Of a stretch of 64,000 nt of DNA, positions 52,110-60,975 are shown in pieces. The position numbers and the translations under genes were made by a program. Position 1 is the first letter of the stretch. Every line of letters starts with the position of its first letter. Under the pieces are notes generated by a model. The model worked only from the letters and a program-made list of their open reading frames with translations, was not told the DNA's origin and searched no databases. Source of the DNA: AC-32 sp963717475 (GTDB lineage: Bacteria > Actinomycetota > Thermoleophilia > Gaiellales > Gaiellaceae); NCBI GenBank assembly GCA_963717475.1, contig OY970337.1:2790001-2854000 (forward strand), in the 5' to 3' direction.

Positions 52110-52715
52110 GTGGGAATTGACGTGCAGGAATCGAGAGAGCTGAAGGAGCGCGTGGTCGAGATCAACCGCGTCGCCAAGGTGGTCAAGGGCGGCCGGCGGT
52201 TCTCGTTCACCGCGCTCGTCGTGATCGGCGACGAGGTCGACCGCGTCGGCCTCGGCTACGGCAAGGCGCGCGAGGTCCCGCTGGCGATCTCGAAGGCCGT
52301 CGACGACGCGAAGAAGAACCTGTTCACGGTTCCGCTTCACGGCAAGACGATCACGCACGAGATCCTCGGGCGCTTCGGCGCGGCGCGCGTGCTGCTGCGC
52401 CCGGCGAGCGAGGGGACGGGCGTGATCGCCGGCGGCGGCGTGCGCGCGGTGCTCGAGCTGGCCGGGATCCGCGACATCCTCGCCAAGAGCCTCGGCACGA
52501 CGAACCCGATCAACATGCTCAAGGCGACGGTGCAGGGCCTGCAGAGCCTGCGGCGCCCCGAGGAGGTCGCCGCCACGCGCGGCCTGACGATCAGCCAGGT
52601 GCTCCCGGTGGGAGCGAAGCAACCCGAGGAGGAGGCCCCGGCGGCCGAGGCAGCGCCCGCCGAGCCGGAGCCGGAGACGACGGATGGCGAAGCTGAAGAT
52701 CACCCAGACGCGTAG
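52110..52715 (+). CDS. rpsE: 30S ribosomal protein S5 with acidic tail
   Basis: The 201-residue protein has the S5 double-stranded RNA-binding motif (ELKERVVEINRVAKVVKGGR) and GRFGAARVLLRPASEGTGVI. It ends in a Glu/Ala/Pro tail (EEEAPAAEAAPAEPEPETTD). GTG 52110 follows the rplR stop directly. Its last 32 nt overlap rpmD. Confidence 0.96.
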   Translation: MGIDVQESRELKERVVEINRVAKVVKGGRRFSFTALVVIGDEVDRVGLGYGKAREVPLAISKAVDDAKKNLFTVPLHGKTITHEILGRFGAARVLLRPASEGTGVIAGGGVRAVLELAGIRDILAKSLGTTNPINMLKATVQGLQSLRRPEEVAATRGLTISQVLPVGAKQPEEEAPAAEAAPAEPEPETTDGEAEDHPDA

Positions 52716-52866
52716 CGCGATCGGCCAGAGCCAGCGGCACCGCGGCACGCTCCGGGCGCTCGGCCTGGGCAAGATCGGCAGCAGCGCGGAGCACGCGGAG
52801 AGCCCGCAGCTCGCCGGTATGCTCAGGAAGGTCCGTCACCTCGTGAGGGTGGACTCCGATGCCTGA
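52684..52866 (+). CDS. rpmD: 50S ribosomal protein L30
   Basis: A 60-residue L30, AKLKITQTRSAIGQSQRHRG, TLRALGLGKIG and a C-terminal LAGMLRKVRHLVRVDSDA. It overlaps rpsE by 32 nt and rplO by 8 nt. The frame is intact. Confidence 0.95.
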   Translation: MAKLKITQTRSAIGQSQRHRGTLRALGLGKIGSSAEHAESPQLAGMLRKVRHLVRVDSDA

Positions 52867-53506
52867 CGACCTGAACCTCTCGAACCTCAAGCCGGCCCAG
52901 GCGCGCAAGGACCGCAAGCGCGTCGGCCGCGGCCTGGGCTCGGGCAAGGGGCGCTACTCGGGCCGCGGGCTGAAGGGCCAGAAGTCGCGCTCGGGCTCGC
53001 ACAAGATGCGCCCGGGCTTCGAGGGCGGCCAGAACCCGCTCTACATGCGGCTCGGCAAGCAGCGCGGCCCGTACTCGAAGGACGCGATGCCGATGGGCCC
53101 GCACCGGACGCACACGCAGCCGGTCAACGTCGCCGCGCTCGAGGAGCGCTTCGACGCGGGCGCGGAGGTCACGCTCGAGGCGCTCGTCGAGAAGGGGCTG
53201 ATCAAGAACACCAAGATCGACGTCAAGCTGCTCGGCCAGGGCGACCTGCTCGAAGAAGCTCAGCATCACCGTGCACGCCGCCTCGGCGAGCGCGCGCGAG
53301 AAGGTCGAGGCCGCCGGCGGCTCGCTGACGCTGCTGCGCGAGCCGAAGGTGCGCCGGCCGAAGCGCAAGCCGCAGAGCGCGCGCCCGGCGCCGGCCGACG
53401 ACGAGCCGGAGCAGGAGAGACCGAGCCGCAGGCCGAGGCCGAGCCCGACCTCGAGCCCGAAGGCGAGCCGGACGCCGAGCCGGAGCCCGAGGGGGAGGAG
53501 GGCTAG
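52859..53506 (+). CDS. rplO: 50S ribosomal protein L15 with acidic tail (two frame breaks)
   Basis: The core includes RVGRGLGSGKGRYSGRGLKG and FEGGQNPLYMRLGKQRG. An extra base near 53252 (CTCGAAG) shifts the frame to LSITVHAASASAREKVEAAG, and a deletion near 53421 (GAGAGACCGAG) returns it to an acidic tail (PDLEPEGEPDAEPEPEGEEG). The same GAGAGACCGAG context occurs at the break in rpsC. About 215 residues after correction. Confidence 0.94.
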   Translation: MPDDLNLSNLKPAQARKDRKRVGRGLGSGKGRYSGRGLKGQKSRSGSHKMRPGFEGGQNPLYMRLGKQRGPYSKDAMPMGPHRTHTQPVNVAALEERFDAGAEVTLEALVEKGLIKNTKIDVKLLGQGDLLEEAQHHRARRLGERAREGRGRRRLADAAARAEGAPAEAQAAERAPGAGRRRAGAGETEPQAEAEPDLEPEGEPDAEPEPEGEEG

Positions 53507-54761
53507 GTGTTCACCTGGGTCGCCAACGCCTGGCGCGTGCCCGAGCTGCGCAAGCGCGTGCTCTTCACGGCGCTGATCCTGGCGCTCTACCGGCTGGGCT
53601 CGTGGATTCCGGCCCCCGGCGTCGACTCCGAGCGGATCAAGCAGTTCTTCAGCGGCCAGGGCGGGACGCTGCTCGGCTTCCTGAACGTCTTCTCGGGCGG
53701 CGCGCTGTCGCAGTTCTCGCTGTTCGCGCTCGGGATCATGCCCTACGTCACCGCCTCGATCATCCTGCAGCTCCTGACCGTCGTGATCCCGAAGCTCGAG
53801 GAGCTCCAGAAGGAAGGCGAGGCCGGCTACGCCAAGATCAACCAGTACACGCGCTACCTGACCGTGGTGCTCGCGGCCGCGCAGGCGACCGGCTACGCGT
53901 ACCTGTTCAAGCGCCAGGGCGCGCTGACCTCGAACTCCGGCCGGCTGGTGCTGATCATCATCACGCTCACCGCCGGCACGACGCTGCTGATGTACATGGG
54001 CGAGCTGATCACCAAGCGCGGGATCGGCAACGGGATCTCGCTGCTGATCTTCGCCTCGATCCTCGTCTCGGCGCCCGCGGGCGTGACCGCCTGGTACAAC
54101 GGCGGCCCGATGGAGAAGCTGTTCTTCCCGCTGATCGCGCTCGGGATCATCGTCGCGGTCGTCTTCATGCAGGAGGGGCAGCGCCGGATCCCGATCCAGT
54201 ACGCCAAACGCATGATCGGGCGCAAGATGACGTCGGGCGAATCGACCTATCATGCCCCTGCGCGTGAACATGGCCGGCGTGATCCCGATCATCTTCGCGG
54301 CCGCGCTGCTCGCGCTGCCGCAGACGCTCGGCTCGTTCGCGCCGAACACGCAGACCTTCATCAACCAGCACTTCGCGCCGGCGTCGTGGGCGTACATCGC
54401 CGTCGAGGCGACGCTGATCATCCTCTTCACGTTCTTCTACACGGCGGTGCAGTTCAACCCGGTCGACCAGGCCGACAACCTGCGCAAGCACGGCGGCTAC
54501 ATCCCGGGCATCCGGCCCGGGCCGCCGACCGCGCAGTACCTCGACCGCGTGCTGACCCGGCTGACGCTGCCAGGCTCGATCTTCCTCGCGGCCGTCGCCG
54601 TCCTGCCGAGCATCTTCATCAAGTACGGCGGCTTCTCGCAGGCAACCTCGCGCGCCCTCGGCGGCACCTCGGTGCTGATCGTCGTCGGCGTCGCCCTCGA
54701 CACGATGCGCCAGATGGAGTCGCAGATGATGATGCGCTCCTACGAAGGCTTCCTCAAGTAG
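53507..54761 (+). CDS. secY: Preprotein translocase subunit SecY (one frame break)
   Basis: The ten-helix channel protein of 417 residues is recognised from LYRLGSWIPAPGVDSERI, FALGIMPYVTASIILQLLTV, ITKRGIGNGISLLIFASI and ADNLRKHGGYIPGIRPG. One extra base near 54251 separates MIGRKMTSGESTY from MPLRVNMAGVIPIIFAAA. GTG 53507 follows the rplO stop; adk starts on its last base. Confidence 0.96.
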
Positions 54762-55343
54762 TGGCCGACATCCTGCTGCTCGGGCCCGCAGGGAGCCGGC
54801 AAGGGAACCCAGGGGCGGCTGATCGCCGCGGAGTACGGCATCCCGCACGTGGCGACCGGCGACATGCTGCGCGCCGCGATGTACGCCGACACCGAGCTCG
54901 GCCGCCAGGTGAAGCCGATCTACGACGCGGGCCACCTCGTGCCCGACGAGCTGATGATCGCGCTGATCCGCGAGCGGCTCGGCGAGCGACGACGCGCGCG
55001 AGGGCTTCGTGCTCGACGGCTTCCCGCGCACGATGCCGCAGGCCGAGGCGCTCGAGGAGATGCTGCGCGAGATCGGCCGCGACCTCGACGTCGTCTTCGA
55101 GTTCCAGCTCGCCGACGCAGGTCGGGCGCGAGCGGATGCTCAGGCGCGCGGCCGAGGAGGGCCGCAGCCGACGACACGCCCGAGGCGATCGACGAGCGGC
55201 TGCGGCTCTACCACTCGGAGACCGAGCCGCTGATCGAGTACTACCGCACGCGCGGGAACCTCGTCGGCATCCACGCCGACCGGCCCGTGCAGGAGGTCTT
55301 CCGCGAGATCCAGCAGACGCTCGAGCAGGTGGCGGTCCGATGA
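54761..55343 (+). CDS. adk: Adenylate kinase (about four frame breaks)
   Basis: Corrected reading gives LLLGPAGAGKGTQGRLIAAE (P-loop), ATGDMLRAAMYADTELGRQV, GFVLDGFPRTMPQAEALEEM, and RERMLRRAAEEGRADDTPEA with the short LID (no zinc site) usual in actinobacteria. Extra bases lie near 54790, 54988, 55118 and 55165. Length is about 192 residues. The position secY-adk-map is the standard spc-operon order. Confidence 0.94.
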
Positions 55344-56107
55344 TCATCCGCAAGGCCGCCGGCCGAGATCGAGCGCATGGCCCGCGCCGGCGAGGTGGTC
55401 GCCGACACGCTCGCGCTGCTCGGCGAGCACGCGCGGCCGGGCGTGACCACGCAGGAGCTCGACGAGCTGGCCGACGAGTTCATCCGCTCGCGCGGCGGCA
55501 CGCCGACCTTCAAGGGCTACCGCGGCTACCCGGCCTCGATCTGCGCCTCGCCGAACGAGATGGTCGTCCACGGCATTCCCGGCATGTACGCGCTGCGGGA
55601 CGGCGACATCCTCTCCGTGGACGTCGGCGTGACGCTCGACGGCTTCGTCGCCGACTCGGCCTACACGTTCGCGATCGGCGAGGTCTCCGAGGAGGCCGAG
55701 CGCCTGCTCGAGGGCTGCCAGGCCGCGCTCGCGGCCGGGATCGAGCAGTGCCGCGTCGGCAACCGGCTCTCGGACATCTCGCACGCGATCCAGGTCGCCA
55801 CCGAGGAGCAGGGCTTCTCCGTCGTCCGCAGCCTGGTCGGCCACGGCGTCGGCCGCTCGATGCACGAGGAGCCGCAGATCCCGAACTACGGCGAGCCCGG
55901 GCCGCGGCCCGCTGCTCGCCGAGGGGATGACCTTCGCGATCGAGCCGATGATCACGGCCGGCGGCCCCGACGTCGTGCTGCACGACGACGAGTGGTCGAT
56001 CTCGAGCGCGGACGGCTCGCTGGCCGCGCACTTCGAGCACACCGTCGCGATCACCGCCGACGGCCCGCGGATCCTGACCGCGGCCACGAGCGCCGTTCGC
56101 ACAGTGA
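55340..56107 (+). CDS. map: Type I methionine aminopeptidase (about three frame breaks)
   Basis: ATG 55340 overlaps adk. The metal ligands are in LSVDVGVTLDGFVADSAYTF (Asp, Asp), VGHGVGRSMHEEPQIPNYGE (His), EGMTFAIEPMITAGG (Glu) and the final HFEHTVAITADGP (Glu). Extra bases lie near 55363, 55905 and 56075. The last one matters: without it the frame runs into the next gene as a false fusion; with it the protein ends APRAPFAQ at TGA 56105-56107, overlapping the next GTG. Corrected length is 254 residues. Confidence 0.93.
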
Positions 56108-57189
56108 ACGACCCGCGCGTCGAGCAGTACGCGAAGCTCCTGGTCGAGACGTGCATCGACGTCCAGCCGGGCTGGCAGGTGCTCGTCGGCGGCGAGCGCG
56201 CTCGCGCGGCCGCTGCTCGAGGAGGTCAGCCGCGCCGTCGCGCGCCGCGGCGCCTACGCGCTGCTGCGCGTCAATCTCTGCGGGCAGCGGGATCAACGTG
56301 CCGTGGGCGCGCGAGGCGCCGGACGAGCTGCTCGAGACGCCCGCCGAGATCGACGCCTACATGTGGAAGCACGCCGACGCGCTCGTCTCGATCGAGGCGC
56401 CCGAGAACACCCGCGAGCTCACCGGCCTGCCGGTCGAGCGGCTGACGGCGATCCAGGCGCGGGCTGCGGCCGCATCTCGAGCGCGTGCTGTCGATGGACC
56501 TGAAGTGGGTCGGCTGCCAGTACCCGACGCCGGCGCTCGCGCAGGAGGCCGAGCATGTCGCTCGAGGCGTTCGCCGACTTCCTCTACGGCGCCTGCCTGC
56601 TCGACTGGGACGCCGAGCGCGAGCGGATGCAGCGCTACGCCGAGCGCTTCGAGAGGCCGACGAGGTGCGGCTCGTCGCGGGCGACACCGACGTCCGCCTC
56701 TCGATCGCCGGGCGCCCGATGCTGGTCGACGCCGGCGGCGCGAACATGCCCGGCGGCGAGTTCTTCACCTCACCGGTCGAGGACTCGGCCGAGGGCGAGA
56801 TCGTCTTCGGCGAGTTCCCGGCGGTCTACGCCGGCCGCGAGGTGCGCGGGATCCGGCTCCGCTTCGAGGGCGGGAAGGTCGTCGACGCCTCGGCGGAGGC
56901 GAACGAGGAGTTCCTGCTCGAGCAGCTCGACCTCGACGAGGGCGCCCGCCGCCTCGGCGAGCTCGGGATCGGCTGCAATCCCGGGATCACGCGGCACATG
57001 AAGAACACGCTCTTCGACGAGAAGATCGACGGCACCGTCCACCTCGCGCTCGGCAACGGCCTCCCCGACGTGGGCGGCAAGAACGTCAGCCAGCTCCACT
57101 GGGACATCGTCAAGGAGATGCGCAGCGAGGGCACACGCATCGAGCTGGACGGCGAAACCGTGCAGGAAAGCGGCCGCTGGCTGATCTAA
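56104..57189 (+). CDS. M29-family (thermophilic) aminopeptidase (about five frame breaks)
   Basis: GTG 56104 begins NDPRVEQYAKLLVETCIDVQ, the standard M29 N-terminus. Metal and active-site features follow: VSIEAPENTRELTGLP, PMLVDAGGANMPGGEFFTSP, GCNPGITRHMKNTLFDEKID, TVHLALGNGLPDVGGKN and SQLHWDIVKEM. Frame breaks lie near 56205, 56280, 56475, 56550 and 56655. About 361 residues, normal for the family. An M29 peptidase between map and infA is not the usual spc-operon order and may couple peptide turnover to ribosome synthesis. Confidence 0.9.
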
Positions 57190-57198
57190 GCGGTTTGC

Positions 57199-57204
57199 TA
57201 CCAT
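57199..57204 (+). promoter_or_regulatory. -10 box upstream of infA
   Basis: TTTGCTACCATGG contains TACCAT 50 nt before infA, just after the M29 stop. The identical GCTACCAT precedes rpsL, so an internal housekeeping promoter is likely. No clear -35 was found. Confidence 0.4.
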
Positions 57205-57254
57205 GGTCACCCGCGGCGGAAGCCGTGTTTTTTCGTGTCTACGAGCGAGGTCGC

Positions 57255-57479
57255 TTGGCTCAGAAGGAAGAGAAGATCGAGGTGGAGGGCGAGGTCGTCG
57301 AGTCGCTCCCCAGCACCATGTTCAGGGTGCAGGTGGACGGCATGGACGGCACGGTTCTCGCGACGATCGCCGGCAAGATGCGCAAGCACTACATCCGCAT
57401 CCTCCCGGGCGACCGCGTGAAGGTCGAGCTCTCCCCCTACGACCTCACCCGAGGAAGGATCACGTACCGACACCGATGA
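57255..57479 (+). CDS. infA: Translation initiation factor IF-1
   Basis: A 74-residue OB-fold protein, KEEKIEVEGEVVESLPSTMF, then GKMRKHYIRILPGDRVKVEL and SPYDLTRGRITYRHR. TTG 57255 follows GCGAGG. The stop overlaps rpmJ (ATGA). The frame is intact. Confidence 0.96.
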   Translation: MAQKEEKIEVEGEVVESLPSTMFRVQVDGMDGTVLATIAGKMRKHYIRILPGDRVKVELSPYDLTRGRITYRHR

Positions 57480-57589
57480 AAGTCAGAGCTTCAGTCAAGC
57501 CCATGTGCGAGCGCTGCCGCGTGATCAAGCGGCACGGCAAGACCATGGTCATCTGCACCAACCCCCGCCACAAGCAGAGGCAGGGCTAG
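57476..57589 (+). CDS. rpmJ: 50S ribosomal protein L36
   Basis: The 37-residue MKVRASVKPMCERCRVIKRH protein with C, C, C and H zinc ligands (CERC, then ICTNPRH), so the C+ form. ATG 57476 overlaps infA by 4 nt. It is too short for many gene callers but is unmistakable. Confidence 0.96.
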   Translation: MKVRASVKPMCERCRVIKRHGKTMVICTNPRHKQRQG

Positions 57590-57592
57590 GGC

Positions 57593-57978
57593 ATGGCCAG
57601 AATCGCCGGCGTCAACCTGCCGAACCAGAAGCGGCTCGAGATCGGGCTCACCTACATCTACGGGATCGGCCGCTCGACCGCGCAGAAGATCTGCGCCGAC
57701 ACCGGGCCTCTCGCACCGACGAGAAGATCAAGGACCTGACCGACGAGGAGATCACCAAGCTCCGCGAGTACATCGACGGCAACCTGCAGGTCGAGGGCGA
57801 CCTGCGCCGCGAGCGCACGAACGCGATCAAGCGCCTCGGCGAGATCGGCGCCTACCGCGGGATCCGGCACCGGCGCGGCCTGCCCGTCCGCGGCCAGCGC
57901 ACGAAGACGAACGCCCGCACCCGCAAGGGCCCGAAGAAGACCGTCGGCCGCGGCAAGAAGGCTCCGACCAAGACCTAG
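57593..57978 (+). CDS. rpsM: 30S ribosomal protein S13 (one frame break)
   Basis: The product starts ARIAGVNLPNQKRLEIGLTY with IYGIGRSTAQKICADTG. A one-base deletion near GGG 57704-57706 is implied; beyond it DEKIKDLTDEEITKLREYID and RGIRHRRGLPVRGQRTKTNA follow. The corrected length is 128 residues. Confidence 0.95.
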
Positions 57979-57981
57979 GCC

Positions 57982-58386
57982 ATGGCACCTCCTAGACGAC
58001 AAGCGACGAGAGGTCGTGCGCGCCGCCGCGTGAAGAAGAACATCGCGATCGGCCAGGCGCACATCAAGACCTCCTTCAACAACACGATCGTCTCCCTCAC
58101 CGACGGCGAGGGGAACGTGATCGCGTGGGAGTCCGCCGGCTCGGCCGGCTTCAAGGGCTCGCGCAAGTCGACGCCGTTCGCCGCGCAGGTGACCGCCGAC
58201 GCGTGCGCGCGCAAGGGCATGGAGCACGGGCTGCAGAAGGTCGAGGTCTTCGTCAAGGGCCCGGGCTCGGGCCGCGAGACGGCGATTCGCTCGCTGCAGG
58301 CCGCCGGCCTCGAGATCCTCGGCGTCAAGGACGTCACCCCGCAGGCCCACAACGGCGTGCGGCCGAAGAAGCGGAGGCGCGTCTAG
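57982..58386 (+). CDS. rpsK: 30S ribosomal protein S11
   Basis: The 134-residue S11 has the core KKNIAIGQAHIKTSFNNTIV, GSRKSTPFAAQVTADACARK and the C-terminal PQAHNGVRPKKRRRV. ATG 57982 lies 3 nt after the rpsM stop, and the stop overlaps the rpsD GTG by one base. The frame is intact. Confidence 0.97.
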   Translation: MAPPRRQATRGRARRRVKKNIAIGQAHIKTSFNNTIVSLTDGEGNVIAWESAGSAGFKGSRKSTPFAAQVTADACARKGMEHGLQKVEVFVKGPGSGRETAIRSLQAAGLEILGVKDVTPQAHNGVRPKKRRRV

Positions 58387-59006
58387 TGGCCCGCTCGCTC
58401 ACACCGAAGTGCCGCAACTGCCGCCGCGAGGGCATGAAGCTGTTCCTCAAGGGCGAGCGCTGCCTGACGGAGAAGTGCTCCGTCGAGCGCCGCAGCTACC
58501 CGCCGGGCGAGCACGGCCGCGGCCGCATCAAGCAGTCCGAGTACCTGCTGCAGCTGCGCGAGAAGCAGAAGGCGCGCCGCTACTACGGCCTGCTCGAGAA
58601 GCAGTTCCGCACCTACTACTCGAAGGCCGCGAAGGGCTCGGGCATCACCGGCGAGACGCTGCTGCGGATGCTCGAGACGCGCCTCGACAACGTCGTCTAC
58701 CGGCTCGGCTTCGCCGCCTCGCGCGCGCAGGCCCGCCAGCTCGTCCGGCACGGCCACTTCCAGGTCAACGGCCGCCGCGTGAACATCCCCAGCTACCAGG
58801 TGCGCCCCGACGACATCGTCTCGCTCAAGTCGGGCAGCCCGGCCGAGCAGGTCGTCCGCGACGCCACCGACCTGACCGCCTCCGTGACGCCGTGGCTCCA
58901 GGCCGACCACGACGGCCTCACCGGCAAGGTGCTCAAGTGGCCGGAGCGTGAGGAGATCGACACGCCGGTCCAGGAATCGCTCATCGTCGAGCTTTACTCG
59001 AAGTAG
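58386..59006 (+). CDS. rpsD: 30S ribosomal protein S4, zinc form
   Basis: GTG 58386 gives ARSLTPKCRNCRREGMKLFL, then ERCLTEKC, so four cysteines make the C+ zinc site. The S4 RNA-binding domain (LETRLDNVVYRLGFAASRAQ, then RQLVRHGHFQVNGRRVNIPS) is intact. 206 residues, no frame break. Confidence 0.97.
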   Translation: MARSLTPKCRNCRREGMKLFLKGERCLTEKCSVERRSYPPGEHGRGRIKQSEYLLQLREKQKARRYYGLLEKQFRTYYSKAAKGSGITGETLLRMLETRLDNVVYRLGFAASRAQARQLVRHGHFQVNGRRVNIPSYQVRPDDIVSLKSGSPAEQVVRDATDLTASVTPWLQADHDGLTGKVLKWPEREEIDTPVQESLIVELYSK

Positions 59007-59016
59007 AAAGGATCCA

Positions 59017-59997
59017 ATGGCAGTTCGTACCAGCTTGATGGAGTTCCAGATCCCGCGGATCGTCCACGAAGAGGTCGAGGACAACCGCGGTGTCTTCGTG
59101 ATCGAGCCGCTCGACCGCGGCTTCGGCTACACCTTCGGCAACTCGCTGCGCCGCGTGCTGCTCTCCTCGCTGGAGGGCGCCGCCGTCACCTCGGTCAAGA
59201 TCGAGGGCGTCGCGCACGAGTTCACCACCCTGCCGGGCGTCCGCGAGGACGTGACCGACATCCTGCTCAACTTCAAGAACCTGATCTGCCGGCTGCACGG
59301 CGAGTCGCCGGAGATCGAGGTGCGCCTGACCAAGAAGGGCGCGGGCGCGGTCAAGGCCTCCGACATCGAGGCGCCGGCCGAGCTCGAGATCCTCAACCCG
59401 GACCTCGAGATCGCCAACCTCTCCGACAAGGGCAAGCTCGAGGTGACGCTCACGATCGGCCGCGGCCGCGGCTACGTCCCGGCCGAGCTGAACCGCGGGC
59501 CCGAGCACACGATCGGCGTGATCCCGATCGACTCGATCTTCTCGCCGGTGCGGCGCGTCTCGTACGACGTCGAGGCCGCCCGCGTCGGGCAGCGCACCGA
59601 CTACGACAAGCTGCGGATCGACATCACGACCGACGGCTCGATCGACCCGCGCGACTCGATCGGCCAGGCCGCCGAGATCCTGATCCGCCAGCTCGCGATC
59701 TTCACCGACCTCGACCGGATCGAGGGCTTCGGCGAGCAGGCAGCCGCCGAGGCGCAGGCCGAGCCGGCCCTCGCCCACGGGATGGAGAACTTCCCGATCG
59801 AGGAGCTCGAGCTGGGCGTGCGCTCGTACAACTGCCTCAAGCGCGTCGGCATCGAGACGATCGGCGACCTGGTCACGAAGACCGAGAACGAGCTCGCCGC
59901 GATCCCGAACTTCGGCAAGAAGTCGATCGAAGAGGTCAAGGAGACGCTCGCGACGCACGGCCTCAACCTGCGCGGCGAGGACGGTTCCGCGGCGTGA
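59017..59997 (+). CDS. rpoA: RNA polymerase alpha subunit
   Basis: The 326-residue alpha subunit has the N-terminal dimerisation domain (GFGYTFGNSLRRVLLSSLEG, FTTLPGVREDVTDILLNFKN) and the C-terminal DNA-binding domain (LELGVRSYNCLKRVGIETIG, then NFGKKSIEEVKETLATHGL). AAAGGATCC precedes ATG 59017. It overlaps rplQ (GTGA). The frame is intact. Confidence 0.98.
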   Translation: MAVRTSLMEFQIPRIVHEEVEDNRGVFVIEPLDRGFGYTFGNSLRRVLLSSLEGAAVTSVKIEGVAHEFTTLPGVREDVTDILLNFKNLICRLHGESPEIEVRLTKKGAGAVKASDIEAPAELEILNPDLEIANLSDKGKLEVTLTIGRGRGYVPAELNRGPEHTIGVIPIDSIFSPVRRVSYDVEAARVGQRTDYDKLRIDITTDGSIDPRDSIGQAAEILIRQLAIFTDLDRIEGFGEQAAAEAQAEPALAHGMENFPIEELELGVRSYNCLKRVGIETIGDLVTKTENELAAIPNFGKKSIEEVKETLATHGLNLRGEDGSAA

Positions 59998-60429
59998 GGC
60001 ACCGGCGGTCCGGCAGGAAGCTGGGCCGCGACGCCTCGCACCGCAAGGCGCTCTACGCGAACCTCGCGAGCGCGCTGATCGAGCACGGCCGCATCAAGAC
60101 CACCGCGGCGAAGGCCAAGGAGGTCAAGCCGATCGCCGAGCAGATGATCACGCTCGGCAAGCGCGGCGGCGTCCACGCGCGGCGGCAGGCGCTCGCCTAC
60201 CTCCGCTCGCAGGACGTCGTGCACAAGCTCTTCAGCGACGTCGGCCCGCGCTTCGCCGACCGGCCGGGCGGCTACTCGCGGATCATCCGCATCGGCCCGC
60301 GGCCCGGCGACGCGGCCGAGATGGTCTACCTCGAGCTCGTCGACTTCCTCCCGGAGCCCCCGCGTGAGCGGCCGGCCCGGCCAGCCGAGCGCGAGGAAGA
60401 GCCGGTCGAGGCCGAAGCCGCGCTCCTAG
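59994..60429 (+). CDS. rplQ: 50S ribosomal protein L17 with acidic tail (probable frame break at the end)
   Basis: The core is RHRRSGRKLGRDASHRKALY, ANLASALIEHGRIKTTAAKA, and ends with GGYSRIIRIGPRPGDAAEMV and YLELVDF. A Glu/Ala/Pro tail follows (AEREEEPVEAEAA). As written the frame runs on far into the opposing gene. A single +1 correction near 60420 ends it at TAG 60427-60429, which shares CTAG with that gene, as other convergent pairs here do. I therefore place the end there; about 144 residues. Confidence 0.88.
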
Positions 60430-60896
60430 GCGGTTCCGAGCGCGGCGCTGACGCCCGCGATCACGACGCCGGCGAGTGTGATCGAGGCGAACGAGCGGGC
60501 GAAGCTCGTGTCGAAGAAGCGCCAGCGCAGCCACGCGAGCACGACGAGCTCGACCGCGACGACCACGATCGCCGCGATGATCGCCACGTGGTAGGTCGGG
60601 ATCAGGAACGGCAGCGTGTGCAGGATGCCGCCGATGAACGTCCCGACGCCGGTGATCGTCCCGCGCACGACCGGGTTGCCCCGGCCCGTCAGCTCGCCGG
60701 TGTCGGAGAGCCCCTCCGAGAACGCCATGCTGACACCGGCGCCGATCGCCGTCGCCACGCCGGCGATGAAGGCGGTCTGCGTGTCGTGCGTGTGGAGCGC
60801 GATCGCGAAGATCGGGGCGAGCGTCGAGAGCGAGCCGTCGATCAGGCCGATCATCGCCGGCTGGACGCGCTGCAGGAGGAACTGGTGGTCGGTCAT
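60426..60896 (-). CDS. VIT1/CCC1-family membrane protein, putative iron/manganese transporter
   Basis: This 156-residue protein has about four membrane helices. The pattern PAMIGLIDGSLSTLAPIFAI, FIAGVATAIGAGVSMAFSEG and LTGRGNPVVRGTITGVGTFI matches the VIT1/CCC1 family, with the conserved DG in helix 1 and the Glu in MAFSEG that line the metal path. It is shorter than plant or yeast VIT1 and lacks the usual cytosolic metal-binding insertion. Its likely role is export of Fe2+ or Mn2+. The promoter side carries a palindrome. Confidence 0.75.
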   Translation of the reverse strand: MTDHQFLLQRVQPAMIGLIDGSLSTLAPIFAIALHTHDTQTAFIAGVATAIGAGVSMAFSEGLSDTGELTGRGNPVVRGTITGVGTFIGGILHTLPFLIPTYHVAIIAAIVVVAVELVVLAWLRWRFFDTSFARSFASITLAGVVIAGVSAALGTA

Positions 60897-60936
60897 GAGT
60901 AGAGTATATCAAACAAAGCGCAAGTCACTAGAGCAT

Positions 60937-60950
60937 AAGGCACGCCTTAC
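60937..60950. promoter_or_regulatory. Palindrome in the VIT1-truA divergent promoter region
   Basis: A perfect 14-nt inverted repeat, TAAGGC-AC-GCCTTA, lies 41 nt from the transporter start and 26 nt from truA in an AT-rich 79-nt gap. It could be the operator of a metal-responsive repressor (DtxR/MntR- or Fur-like). That is inference from position and symmetry. Confidence 0.45.
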
Positions 60951-60975
60951 AAACGCGCTGCAGGGCGCGCCTGAC

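Noticed and set aside
55377..57189. Apparent fusion of methionine aminopeptidase with an M29 aminopeptidase.
   Set aside because: Removing one extra G near 56075 ends map at TGA 56105-56107 with a normal C-terminus, overlapping a good GTG start for the second gene. The fusion is an artefact of a frame break.
60430..60902. A long continuation of L17 to 60902.
   Set aside because: The extra part is the mirror frame of the VIT1/CCC1-like gene, rich in Arg, Asp and Glu. A one-base correction ends L17 at the shared CTAG.
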